64,000 nucleotides of DNA from the NCBI GenBank assembly GCA_977006965.1, contig OZ345380.1, forward strand, positions 1,860,001 to 1,924,000, in the 5' to 3' direction. Position 1 is the first letter of the stretch, and every line of letters begins with the position of its first letter. The position numbers were made by a program, and so were the translations under genes. The notes under the pieces were generated by a model, which worked only from the letters and a program-made list of their open reading frames with translations, searched no databases and had not been told where the DNA came from. Source of the DNA: Phymatolithon calcareum. Taxonomy: Eukaryota > Rhodophyta > Florideophyceae > Hapalidiales. Positions 10,585 through 22,600 of the stretch are shown in pieces.

Positions 10585-12555
10585 TGTCTATTTGACGGAA
10601 ATTTTCCCTCAATTGAGGGGCACTTTTCCCTCAATTGAGGGAATAAGATTCAATTAATTTTTTGCACATGAAAGCTTCTCGCTATCAAGCGCATCAACAG
10701 CGCCAAGCTCATAGAGGTCTTCAGCATGCATAGTGAAGAAGTTCCTAACAGTAGAAGTGTCGCTAATGTATATTGTGGCACTATCAAGCGCATTACATGG
10801 GGAGCACACAATGGTCGAGGTCTTGCATTTTCAAGCTCTGCAGTTGTTTTGCACAACAAAAGTAGTCATCATGACCTCTGCAGTCATCCTTTTATTTTTC
10901 TTAGGGTAACGTGGCGTCCAACACTGCTCTCGAATTCAAATGTACGCTCTGGGGCGACTGAACGTCGACAAGTAATGCGCGTGTCAAATGCTCTCGATGA
11001 GCTTCTCGCCCGGCACTTCACAAAACCTTCGCTGCGTCATGTGCTGCCGGCACTCTGCATGGGCACCAGAGAATAACAGCCAGCTAACAACCTAGAAAAT
11101 CGCCAGAAGAGTTAGATGACCCCTATGAACTATAGGCGCACTGTTGAATCTCTGCAGAGTCAGGACTCACCAAGTATGAATCCGCAGATGCAATGCGCCT
11201 TATACCGACATACGCGGCCACAAGGCAGCACAGAACTGCCATTACGTGGGCCATCTCGCCTTCAAAATCTCTTTGACACAGTGTGCTTTCTGTGGTCCTT
11301 CATGGGATCGACTGAATCTTGACCGAGCGACCAGCGGTACTGCACAGAATACATGTCGCCTAATTCACTTGATTGCACTCTTAAAGAAATCAATCGGAGG
11401 TATTCGGCCACGTCATCCCAGTTTTTAAAGAAGAAGGGCCGGGAAATATTTCTTCGGCCTGGTAGACTTCCAGAAAGCGCTCTCAGCGCCGAACTCAGCT
11501 TTTGCCATGAGGACGAGTATTTCGAAAAACCTAATAGGCTCTGTCAGTGTAGTCTCTTTTCGACCCTTTCTTCTTAGCTTAACGGACGTCCAAGCAGCAA
11601 GTTTTCCCAGGTAACTTGGGGACACATCGTCACCACGCAATCGTACTTCGAATGAAGTCCAGTACCACAGTTCTCGGATAAGAAGTCTCCGTTTAGAGTG
11701 CGAAGTTTCTAAAACTGAGAGGAAAATCGTCCCTAGAACGGACATAGAACTTTCCGGTTGTACCTTGGCACCCAATGAGCGCTAGTATTCGGCTCGCGCT
11801 CGGGCGTGATGGCATCAAGTTCGCGGTGCGATGATTGGTCCCAAGGGCCCTGTAAGACTTCGGCGAGAGAGCTCGGAAGAGGGCGTTTAGAGCTTCTGAA
11901 GGTTGTCTCGAAGTCTGTGTGCCATTCTGAGGAGCATGTGATCGCGACTGTAGACGATAAACAGGCGTTTTGCGATGAAGATGGGCAAAGATGATCACTG
12001 TAAGCAGGCCTGGGCGATACCGCGCTTTTGCCTGTGTTGGCTCGGTTCAAGCTGCTCAGCGTCTGGAATGTCATCGTTAGCGTTCTTTGCCTTGACGTTG
12101 ACAATACTGACTGTCTTAATCGTAGTCTTCTTCAAAGGATGACGAATTAAGACCCATTTCACGCAATGTGACATGCTCGCGCGACCATTGATTTTTTCCC
12201 CGAGTACATTCTGAACCATACCACCCATCGTTTTTGACTTCGAAAAGGCTCCGCGTAGTCTGGAGCACTCTGCGAGACCGTTTACCGATGCTGCCTTGGT
12301 GTGTACTGATGTACCGACCGCGCGCGGGCGGTGTTTTTCTCCTGGAATGGCAGGTCTGGTACTTCTGAGCGGCCAACATATTTTCGTTGCTAGCGCCGAA
12401 CGAAGCGAATTTAAGGTAGTATTGTGGGTACTCCTCGAACAGAACATAAGCCAGGCTTTACGAATATGGCATAAGCGATCTGTTTCGAATTTGTTTTATG
12501 GATTTTTTCGAGCTTTCAAATCGCCCCTCAATTGAGGGGGTTCGTCAAATAGACA
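10585..12555 (-). mobile_element. PB1, piggyBac-like DNA transposon (non-autonomous)
   Basis: 1,971 bp flanked by CTAG at 10581-10584 and 12556-12559. The terminal inverted repeats start TGTCTATTTGACG. Just inside lie palindromes CCCTCAATTGAGGG (10606-10619, 10628-10641 and within 12524-12539). The minus strand keeps decayed pieces of a piggyBac transposase. These include an N-terminal basic segment (11995-12447, INGRASMSHCVKWVL...IKTVSIVNVKA) and the start of the transposase domain, LTEPIRFFEILVLMAKAEF (around 11500-11560), which corresponds to the family's 'L..F.GILILMG' helix. The DDD catalytic core is missing and frames shift, so it is inactive by itself. Confidence 0.75.
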
Positions 12556-12559
12556 CTAG

Positions 12560-13838
12560 TGTCTAGTTTACTGAAATTTTCCCTCAATTGAGGGGCACTT
12601 TTCTCTCAATTGGGGAACGAGAATTTTTCAATTTTTGCGCATGAAAGCTACTCAATATCGAGCACATCAAAAGCGCCAAGCTCATGGATGTCTTCAACAA
12701 GTCGGGATATACTTGTTCGGCCTGGAAGTCTTCCAAAAATCGCTCTTAGCGCCAAACTCAAATCTTGTCATGAGCACGAGTATTCCGAAAAACTTAACCA
12801 GTTCTGTCACTGTAGTCTCTTTTCCCCCGATTCGTTTCAGCTTCGCGGACGTCTATGCAGCTATTTTTCAAAGGTGAACTTGTGGAAACCTGGTCAAAAA
12901 GCAATCACAGGGCGTGTGAAGCCCAATCTCACCATTTTCCGATATGAAATCTCCATTTGGAGTGCGAACTGTCCAGAACTGACTCGGAATTCGTCCCCCA
13001 ATCTGTTATATATCTTGTCACTCGTACTGTGGCACCCCATGAGCAATTACTTTGGGGTTTGAGGTCGGGTGTGATTACATCAATTTCCTCGTGCGACGCC
13101 TGGTCCCAAAAGCCATGCAAGGCGTAGGCGATAGATCCTGGAATAGGGCATTCTTAGCTTCTGACGGTTGGATTGAAGCTTGTGTTCCCCTTTGGGGAGC
13201 TTCTGTTTGCGACTGCGGAGAATAAACTGGCGTTTGGCGAAGAAGACTGGCGACCACGAGTACTGTAAGCCGGATTATGTGGCGCAAAGTTTTGCGGGCT
13301 GCGACTCGATACAAGCAGTTGAGAGGACGCAGCACCTTCGCTAGCCTTTCCTGCCTTGACGTTAACAATCTTGTGTGTCTTAATCTTAGTCTTCTCGGTC
13401 GGTTTGTGAACCAGGATCCATTTCACGCGAAGCGACGTGCTTGCGCGACCATTGATTTCATTCAAGAGTACCTCCAGAACCGTACTGTTCACCTTTTTTG
13501 ACTTGGAAAAGGCTCCATAAAGCCTGTAACACTCTGCGAAACTGGTCACCGATGTTGCCTTAGTGTGTACAGATGCGCCTACCACTCGGCGCGGGTCTTT
13601 TTCTCGTGACATGGCACGTCCGCTTCTTCTAACTGAAAATTGTAATTTCGTTCCTACCGCCGAACGACGCCCATTTAAGGCCGTAGTTTGGGTACTCCTC
13701 AGGCAGAACACAAGCCCGCCTTCCCAAAGTTGGTGCGAACTTTCTGTTTCGCATTCTTCCTACATACTTTTTTGAGCTTTCAAAAAGCCCCTCAATTGAG
13801 GGATTTATCCTCAATTGAGGTGGTTAGTAAACTAGACA
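12560..13838 (-). mobile_element. PB2, piggyBac-like element adjoining PB1
   Basis: 1,279 bp flanked by CTAG at 12556-12559 (shared with PB1) and 13839-13842. Terminal repeats begin TGTCTAGTTTACT, a variant of PB1's. CCTCAATTGAGG palindromes occur near both ends, doubled at the right (about 13790-13820). A minus-strand open frame at 13154-13711 aligns by eye with PB1's N-terminal segment (VGASVHTKATSV, FAECYRLYGAFSKSK, INGRASTSLRVKWILV). The transposase domain and catalytic core are lacking. One CTAG between PB1 and PB2 is what insertion of one element into the target duplication of the other would leave. Confidence 0.72.
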
Positions 13839-13866
13839 CTAGAGGACGGAAGTGCCCGACGCCCGA

Positions 13867-13874
13867 ATGCAAAT
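13867..13874 (+). promoter_or_regulatory. Octamer-like ATGCAAAT in the histone promoter
   Basis: ATGCAAAT is identical to the octamer used in several eukaryotic histone promoters. It sits about 300 bases upstream of the H4 start in the non-transposon part of the H3-H4 spacer. CCAAT boxes follow at 13925 and 13967. Regulatory meaning in this organism is inferred only. Confidence 0.4.
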
Positions 13875-13973
13875 TTCCAAAAGTGCTCGCCGAAAAGCAT
13901 ATCCTACCCATTGTGACAGGACAGCCAATAGAATATTCGAAAACATTTCCCGGGTGCATTTTTAAACCAATGA

Positions 13974-14486
<513 letters not shown>

Positions 14487-14904
14487 GTTACACCTCCAGG
14501 TTCAGGGTTGACCTTCTGCTTAAATGTTTTACCATGTATAATAAAATGACATTGCAAAGCACGAAATATGCTAGCGTTCTTTTGTCAACTCCCCGCTTCT
14601 CGTGGCGCCAAACGCGACGAACTCACGACCGCTTATTCATTGCCTTCTCGATTCGCTCACGAAGAAATCCTTATTGAAAAAGAGAAATTGATTTTTATTC
14701 AGAGATTTTGAGCTTTGCGGGCCAATTTCATCATGCGCTTCCGCATCTCCCAGAACAGCTACTGTACTAGTTGAAATGAATTTCATCAGTCCTGGAATAC
14801 TTCTCTTGGATTTTGTGAACTAAATGTGGTACCACGTCTTTGAGTCATTCAGTTAAAATCAAATAACAGTTTATTCTATACTGTTCGTCTTGGTAACTCA
14901 AATT
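14487..14904. other. H4 3' flank
   Basis: Contains an AATAAAA-type polyadenylation signal about 50 bases after the H4 stop (near 14540). Nothing else recognised before the end of the anoctamin gene. Confidence 0.4.
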
Positions 14905-17515
14905 TTAGTGACTCGAAGCATCGTCAGAGTCAGAGTCATCATCTGAGGCAGAGTCGAAAAGATCGGCGTACTTATTACAAAGCTCCACTTCTTTCTCATC
15001 AACCACAAGAAGCGAATTTCCTCGAAATGAGTCCTTCCAACCGATATTGAAGAATCTTGCGATGTCGTATTGTTGGCGTGCAACCTTTCTCTTAGTTGCT
15101 TTAGGGGTGTCGGATATCGCAAACGCAGCAACGGCCTTCACGGCAAGCAGGACGTGCCACATGGTGAAAAACATGAGTACTTGGTAGACCGACGGTAGCC
15201 TCCGACCGCCCATAAATAAGTTATTCCCTGTATCTGCCGTAAACACAAGAAGGGCTGCATTTGTTGCAACAGCGAGCACGTTAAGCCCTTCGAGAATTGG
15301 GTACCAAGCCCCAATATCGGCTGCATCGTCCGCGTTCACCCTTTGCGACAAGCGCAAAATCTTGAATGCATCAGTGCGTGTCTCAATTAAATTGTTGACC
15401 AGGTTGACAACAGCCGCGAGCGGAAACGCAACACCGAACAGCACAAAGTATCCGAACTGAATCACCAACTCAGCATAATCCTCTATAGTTGAATGGTATG
15501 GCGGGAGCTTAGACTCTTGTAGGTACCGACTGGCTCCGGAGGTTGTCCTTAAGGCTGATTCTGCGGTGTCTGGGGAGCGTGTTTCCAGCCTAGCACGCCA
15601 CCGGGCTGTCCATTTTTTGATGGTTGACGTGATGAAGGGCACGCCAATTTCCATGATTTGTTGAATTGTTGCCTTAGTGAGGACTAGGGAAATCACTTGA
15701 GATTCCAATTCACCAATGCAGTCTTGTTCTTGTAAGTTTGTTAGACTATTTTTGCGTATCCTGCAAGGATTGCTCGTGTATTTCTTGATGAAAGCGAGAT
15801 AGAACAAGGACAGATCTGCGTAACAAAGAAGCCATGGACATTTCGAAGACGGAGACGTTAGCCCCATTGTTGTCGACAACTCGAATGACAGGGAAAAGAC
15901 ATAACTTACAGTTGGAAATAAACTGAAATGCGAATCTCTTGACCACAAGGCTATCCTCAAACATTTGAACAGTGCGATGATTCTCCCTTTTCGTAAGAGC
16001 CAACGAGACCAATTTCCAAATTGCGTCGAAAACAGTGATAAGCACTCCATTCAGTATTCCAGGCAGTGCTGTAGCGAACATCTTCGGCAAAAGCGTTTCG
16101 CGCAGCTCACATTTCGTTGAATAGTAACAGCTGCATTGAGCTGCATCGAATCCCATCCCAATGCAGACGATTTTGTTTCGAAAATGCAACAGCAGAAACG
16201 TGAGCCCTGCCACAGTGCAAATGAAGATGAACGTCACCAAGGTGCTAATAAATCGGTTTCTGCTCGTCTCTTGCAAATTCTCGAACGAGTTGCGCGGAAG
16301 ATTTGACACGCGCACATTATTGGCTCTTCTCAATGCTTCAGTTTCCTCCTGCTCGCTTCCATGGATCTGCTTGCCGTTTGAGCGAGAAGTCGAATCTATG
16401 AGATCGTCGAGGGGAACAAAGCCTCCCGGGCAATAGAAACCAAATCGGCGATCTCCCTTGAATTGTGGTCGAGTGTCTTCGGTAGCATCCGCATGATAGT
16501 TATTGAGTCCCCAGTCGAGGACGAGACTGGCATTGCGGCGCTTCCATGACTCCAGAACATATGTCGTCCACAATACGATAGCGATGGCGAATACCCATTG
16601 CACAATATCTTTGACGCGGTCGCTGGGAATGTACATCAATGCGAAGAAGACGGGGATCGATATGAGCGCAATGCTGAACAGTTTGCCAGCGTAGAAACTG
16701 ACAAAGGCAAAGTATAATGCCACTCGCGCGCCAAGGTAGTCCTTCATGGCACGGAACGGCGGTGTCCAGGTTGGATCCCACAGGCGCGACCATACAGCTG
16801 AGCGGACAAGAGCGTTCTGCTCTGGTGGGGAATGAATGGCAAAGGCTTGCTGGAGTTCTTCGTTGTAAACCATTTTCTCTACGTTAAGGTCACAACCCCA
16901 GTCCTCCTTTGAATGCAACGTTCGAAGAGTGATAAGGATGCGGTCACTGGGGCAGAAGTACGAGCCGGTGGACTGTTCAAGATCGTCGTTAATGTAACAC
17001 GCTGCGCGAGAGTTGGAAAAGTGGAGATAGCCACCGCCGAATCGTTCTTTCAGTTGAAGGTCCATGCCCAAAAGCTCTGCTTTTCGTTTCATCGTCTCGA
17101 GCGGGAGTGAGAAGCGCACAATGATAACTTTTTCAGTGCGGATGTAGAGCTGAGAAAACACAAAACCGGCGCTCTTCAGCCGAGATAGGACTTCAATTCG
17201 GCGCTTGCTGCTTTCGAGCACTGTCATCGGTTCTTCCAAGACGCCGGCGTTGGCGCCTTCCTCTGCGTCATCCACAGACACGATCACCTCAGAAGAGCTG
17301 CTTCTTGGTGATCCATATTCCTCTTCGAGTGCCTCATCCACGGCGAAAATGAAGGCATAGTCCCAACCCCAGTCCGGTTTGCGACCATAAACTGAGAAAC
17401 TGCTGACTTTGTTGGTGGACGGTGTGTATCTTCCAGTTCTGTGACGGACGGAGGAATGCGACGTGACCATGCCCGTCGGAGCATACGCAACGATTTCGTC
17501 CGTGGAGGTGGCCAT
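14905..17515 (-). CDS. Anoctamin / TMEM16-family protein, 2 exons
   Basis: Ca2+-activated ion channel and/or lipid scramblase family. Exons 15910-17515 and 14905-15815 join across a 94-base GT-AG intron (15816-15909, phase 1), giving 838 aa. Without splicing the gene looks like two overlapping frames. The cytosolic N-terminal region (1-~260) precedes RVALYFAFVSFYAGKLFSIA and LESWKRRNASLVLDWGL, the TM1-TM2 block of the family. The TM7-TM8 block EDYAELVIQFGYFVLFGVAF, then NNLIETRTDAFK, is strongly conserved. It supplies candidate Ca2+ ligands D648, E651, E680 and D684, matching the E702/E705/E734/D738 set of animal TMEM16A (first E replaced by D). The C-terminus ends in an Asp/Ser-rich tract. 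Channel versus scramblase cannot be decided. Divergent from the K+ channel gene. Confidence 0.9.
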
Positions 17516-18050
17516 GATGGCACGAAGAAGATCGACGGAGAGCCAGGTTCCGCAGACCCGAAGCGGGAACGGTTAACTCTCGACGTATCATGCGGACATG
17601 AGGATGGTATGCCCGACTACACTTTCAGGTGCGCATATGGTTCGAAGACCTTCTTTTGGGCCGGACGGAATTTGCTGGTTGTGTTGCTGTTGGAAATTCA
17701 GCTTTCAGAATTGCAGAAGTGGGCCAAACACATAACGGGGTGTGTATCTCGAAACCGATGCACAAGGACTAGATACAATGCGACACGGCGCTAGAACCCG
17801 TGTAGAAGACCCAAACCAACTTCTTGACTTTTCTCTCTTAGCGCCGCACATATGGATGAGGAAAAGGCTCACGAGTGCGCAAAAGTGGGATCCTTTTCAA
17901 CGACGAACCTGAGATAGTCATAGGCGACACAAAAGAGCGGTAGTGCATCGTGCCGGTCAGCTTCAATCTCCTGACGATCATGATGCTGAGCAAAAGTGGT
18001 ACAAGACGATCCGATGTATCTCCTGGATGCATACTGGAATAATACATTTT

Positions 18051-18071
18051 CTTTCTTTCTTTCTTTCTTTT
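18051..18071. repeat. (CTTT)5 microsatellite
   Basis: Five tandem CTTT units, directly after 'aataatacatttt', a string that recurs near 18270. Confidence 0.9.
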
Positions 18072-18285
18072 ATTGCGGGATTTATCAGAGCTGGTAAACA
18101 ACTCCACATCCTTACGGCTCCAGTAGACTTAACAGATACGAGTGGTACTTGATGTCACAACAGCTGCCCAAGCTGCACAATGTGCAGACCTTGGGGAAGC
18201 TTAACATCTATATCGCTACATAGCCAATCTTCAGTCGCCGTCCTTCAAAGGGATGCCCCGGGTTGGAAATAATACATTTTACATC

Positions 18286-18360
18286 AACAGTAGCCGAGAC
18301 AACAGACTTAACAGTTCTAATTTAATTAGAATTGTTAGGTCTGCCGACTCGGCTACTGTT
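18286..18360. repeat. 75-bp hairpin / MITE-like palindrome
   Basis: 37-bp arms 18286-18322 and 18324-18360 with five mismatches; the outer 13 bases (AACAGTAGCCGAG) match exactly. Likely a tiny foldback element. Confidence 0.6.
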
Positions 18361-19643
18361 ATTGTAACAATTTTTTTGTCACGCTATGATCGAGGTAACA
18401 GCACTCTCAAGAAAAGAGGCGACCAGCCGTGGTCCGACAAACCTTGCGAATATCGACCTCCACTCTCTCGGATTTTTACCATCCACCTCTAGCGGACTCA
18501 ACGAAACACTCCTGCGTGGGTTCGTGGAGTATCTGCTTTCCTCAACCTTGCTGACTGATTACATTCATCGGGCAGAGCTTACTTTCGAAGGGAGTTATAG
18601 TCTTGATAAAAAAATTTTGGTCTCAACATCATTTGGATCTTCATAGGCTTCTGTCCAATCTAATCGATTCATCATCAGCAAGGACGGTCTCGGCGTCAAA
18701 TTTATCTACGTCCAGACACAGTGGAGAGGTTATATCCTAAGACCTGCAAAGGTCCTGTACTCTCGGTGACAATGAGATTTCCAGTGCAACACGACGACAT
18801 TTCTATTCCGAAATAAGCGTAAGTGAGACAGCCGAAAAGAAGGCAAGAGAACACTTGCAAGGCTGTCTAGCGGCGATAACGCCTGACATATTAGGAAGGC
18901 ACCTTCCCCCCGTGCGCAAAAAGTTACCACCATTTCTCAGTCTCAAAAAATGAAGCGCAGCCTCCTCTGCCTCCTCTGCATACATGGCTATTCTCTCACA
19001 TTCCTTATTCTCATCAACAAAAATAAGCGAACAGCAGACGCCGATCTCGATCGGACGATAGGGGAAATGACAGTCCTCATGACAAAACAACTGTTTTCAA
19101 AACAATAAGAAACAACTTTGCAAAACTCTGCCGAAATGGTCCAAGGGATCTTCCCCAAGAAACGACCACACGAAGTAGAAACGTAAGCAAGACAGGCCCC
19201 TCAGGTGGTTAGCAGACGATAAGAGCTTTAATTACACTCACATCCGTTCCATTAATGGAATCTTTGTGCGAAAATGATCTATAAGTTGAACGGGAGGAAA
19301 GTCGACGGTTTTGGTTTCGTCTTTTCCATCCCAAAATATATAGATTTTGGGGTTATATTTGGGAACGAATTGTATCCTAATTTCTATTTTGGGATCATTA
19401 TACCCTTTTGGGTGCTATCCGCGCACAATTGCGTGTTTCCCTGCGTCAGATTTGAGCTGCCTCATAGTTGTTTCGAAATTAGGTAAGGGGTGGGACGGAC
19501 ATTAGCGTGCATAGCTTATTTGAGTCATCCCATTTCTGGAAACGTCCCACCTGCGGCCAGGGGACAGCCGTCGCCCTCTCCCCGCGCCGTTCTCTTACCG
19601 CCCGGCGTCCCGCAGAGCGCCAGACTGGCCTTCTCAATCCGCG

Positions 19644-22600
19644 ATGTCATCTACAGGCGTAGAAACGCAATGGGCGGAGATCGTTGTCCTGCTCAGCGTT
19701 GCCTCATTTGTCTACGTGACATTACTTGCGCTGGCATTTGTCTGTCACGTTCTCGGGTCCCCCGCCACTATTCCGGATGATCTCGCCGACCTCCGCAACT
19801 CACTCCTCTCACTGCGCGATACAAAATTCTTCCAAAAGATTAAGGAAATGAACGAAGGATACTCTATTGACGCTGCCTTTCTTCGCATTATTCCCTCACT
19901 GCTTATTTGCATCGCATACGTCTATAACACGTCTACCCAATTCATCAATTGGTGGGCGCACGTGATTTTCGCCGGATTTGGAATCTTCACTCTATCCATC
20001 ATCGCCCTGCAGATTCCTATCGATGCGCGCCCTATCCGCCTCGTCACACAGTACGAATTCGCTGTCGAGGTCCTTTCGTGCACCTCCCTCATCATGGCTC
20101 GCGGCACAACGTGGCTTAATTTCTCATTCCTCCAAGCCCACATTGTTCTCAACAGGTTCTTGGATGTTCTCCCTACGCTTACCGCATTGTTCTGGAAGAA
20201 ACCTCAGCCGCAGCTCCAGCAGAAGATCCGATTTGTGGCCATATTTATCGTTCATGTTTACATCTTTGCGAGCGGGCTTCAACTTTTTGAGCGGCTCGGT
20301 GATCCATTGCAAATTTTCCGGTCAACCTCTTTGGAACTCACGCTTTGGAATGCTCTCTACTTCACTTTTGTCACAGTCTTCACTGTGGGCTACGGAGATT
20401 TTATCCCCTATACATTTCTCGGGCGAAATTGGATGATTCTCGTTATTATGGTCGGCGTGTTGCTGGTCAGTTACAAAATCGCAAAGTTTCATGAACTCTC
20501 CCTTGCCATCTGGAGCGGCCAAGGGTCCTATGTCAAAAGTGATGACATTGAGCACTGCGTTATTTGCGGAAACATCAAGTGGGAGTACCTGAAGGCCTTT
20601 ATCCAAGAGTTCTATTCCGACCTCGACAACGAGAAGCGCGAACTTGTCGTCATGTGCGATGACGCTGCTTGGTCCGACCAGGAATGGACAAAGTTTTTCG
20701 CTCCGCATTCCTTTTTTGAACGCCAGGTATCGTTCTACTGCGGCTCCTGTATGTCCGAAGAGGACCTTGCGCGCGCCAAAGTGTTGTCCGCCCAGGCGGT
20801 CTTTGTGCTTAATAACCAGCACAACCCCAATGTCTATGTCGAAGACTCTGAAACTCTTAAGCGAATCTTGACAATTCGTAGTTATGCTCCCGATGTCCCT
20901 ATTTATTCAATGTGCGCACTCACGGATTCCATGTTTCAAATTGAATACGCTCTGGAGCAGGCCAACATTAACGGGGAGGATCCCGGCTCAAACTCCTCGG
21001 AGCACTCTCTGCTTGTGGATTACGAAAGTGATGGTATGGTGGTCCCCTTCTTTGATGTTCCCACTGGTCGCAAGTCAGAAGCCATCTGCATGCAAGATCT
21101 GGAAATGTCAATGCTTGCCGGCAATGTGTATTGCAATGGATTGTCGACCTTATTGTCGAACCTGCTCCTCTTCACAAAGCCACAAGGCAAGGACATAGAC
21201 AAAGAAACCCCTTGGATGATGGAATACAAAACTGGTACTGAGAACTCACTTCAGTTCGTAAAAATTCCTTCACAAATGCATGAAACCATGTATCAGGAAA
21301 TTGCACTGACATTGTACGATCACGGCGTTGTGCTCCTCGCGACAAAAACGTACTTCGACGATGGCTGGAAGCCCATCAGTCCGAACACCAAGCTATCTCA
21401 TAGCTCTATAGGACTCGTACTCACTTTCTTGGCTCGGATCGATCTCACAAAAGTTCTGGAAAATATTGCGGAACAGATCGTCGCGGAGACATCAACGCCA
21501 TCTGATACTGACTCTTTTCCCCTTATGGACGAAATGGCACATAGAACGCCGTCATGGCATGAAATTGCTGGCAGACGACTTACCGGTGATGGTCCAAACA
21601 GCGTCACCTTCCTTCATGATGACTACGACGAGCTGGGGGAATTTGATAAGCTCCGTAATCAGGAAGCTGAGGATGCAGATGATGAGCTAGACGACATTGC
21701 AGATTATGACGATGGTTTTCTACGAACTCCGCATTCTTCAGAAGATGCTCACGTTATGGGTACGGACCGCTTACCATTTTATGTCTCGCCCCCTCACTCC
21801 AACGTTTTGCGTCATGACCAAGCCCAAGTGCCATTCGCTTTTAACGATGGAGGAGTTACGTCCGCCAACGATAACCCGGAAGAGTTTTTCAAGGTCGACG
21901 GCGAGTCCGAATCTGGTGATGATGATGTATTATTTGGGGGAAAGGATGACTTTGATATCCCTGACGCTACTGTAGTCTCTTCGCGTGAAGCTACTCCCAC
22001 GGATACACCGATAAAGGCGGACAATGCCGACTCGAAGGGCGCCTCATCCAGCCATCGTCGCTCCGCGCTTCGAAATCCACATGCTTTGGATGACGGTCCG
22101 CCCTCAAAAGGTTCAGATGGCGCGCGAGTCACCTTCAGGAAGTTTTCCTCGATTCATGAGTTTCGGACGCGTTGGTCTGGTGACGATAAGTCTGCCACTG
22201 ACAGTCCGAGTCGTAGGCCGCGTCGAACCGTTTTACAAAAAATGATGGGTGGGCCGGCATTTCCTGTGCGCTCGCCGACCCATTTATCACCGCGACACAG
22301 TGGAAGTCGGGACGGTACGGGGACGGAATTAAGGGGTTCAATTTCGATACAAGAACTGCCTCACGTGATTATGGATGCCGACGAAGGCCTCAGCTCTTCT
22401 CTCAACCTAGAACATCTCCCATCATTCCCTGCTGGATTTAATGCCACTCTGGGCGACTTTCATGCAGAGACCGTTTACAATGGGTTTGAGGACGATGCTC
22501 CTGATGGCTCAGAAGCACAAGAACAAAAAGCGTTATATCCATTCCATGATGATAACGAACGCGACTTTGCCATGACTGCTACTCACAGGTCAAATCGGGT

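Larger units (their letters stand above)
17516..19643. other. Divergent spacer between anoctamin and the K+ channel
   Basis: 2.1 kb without a recognisable gene. It holds a (CTTT)n microsatellite, a 75-bp near-perfect hairpin, and presumably two promoters. The 5' leader of the channel gene (19490-19643) is C-rich. No RNA gene was seen. Confidence 0.45.

Noticed and set aside
12296-12535. Conserved-looking plus-strand frames in PB elements (also 30988-31215, 33387-33614)
   Set aside because: They are antisense shadows of the N-terminal transposase segment; similarity follows from DNA relatedness of the copies.
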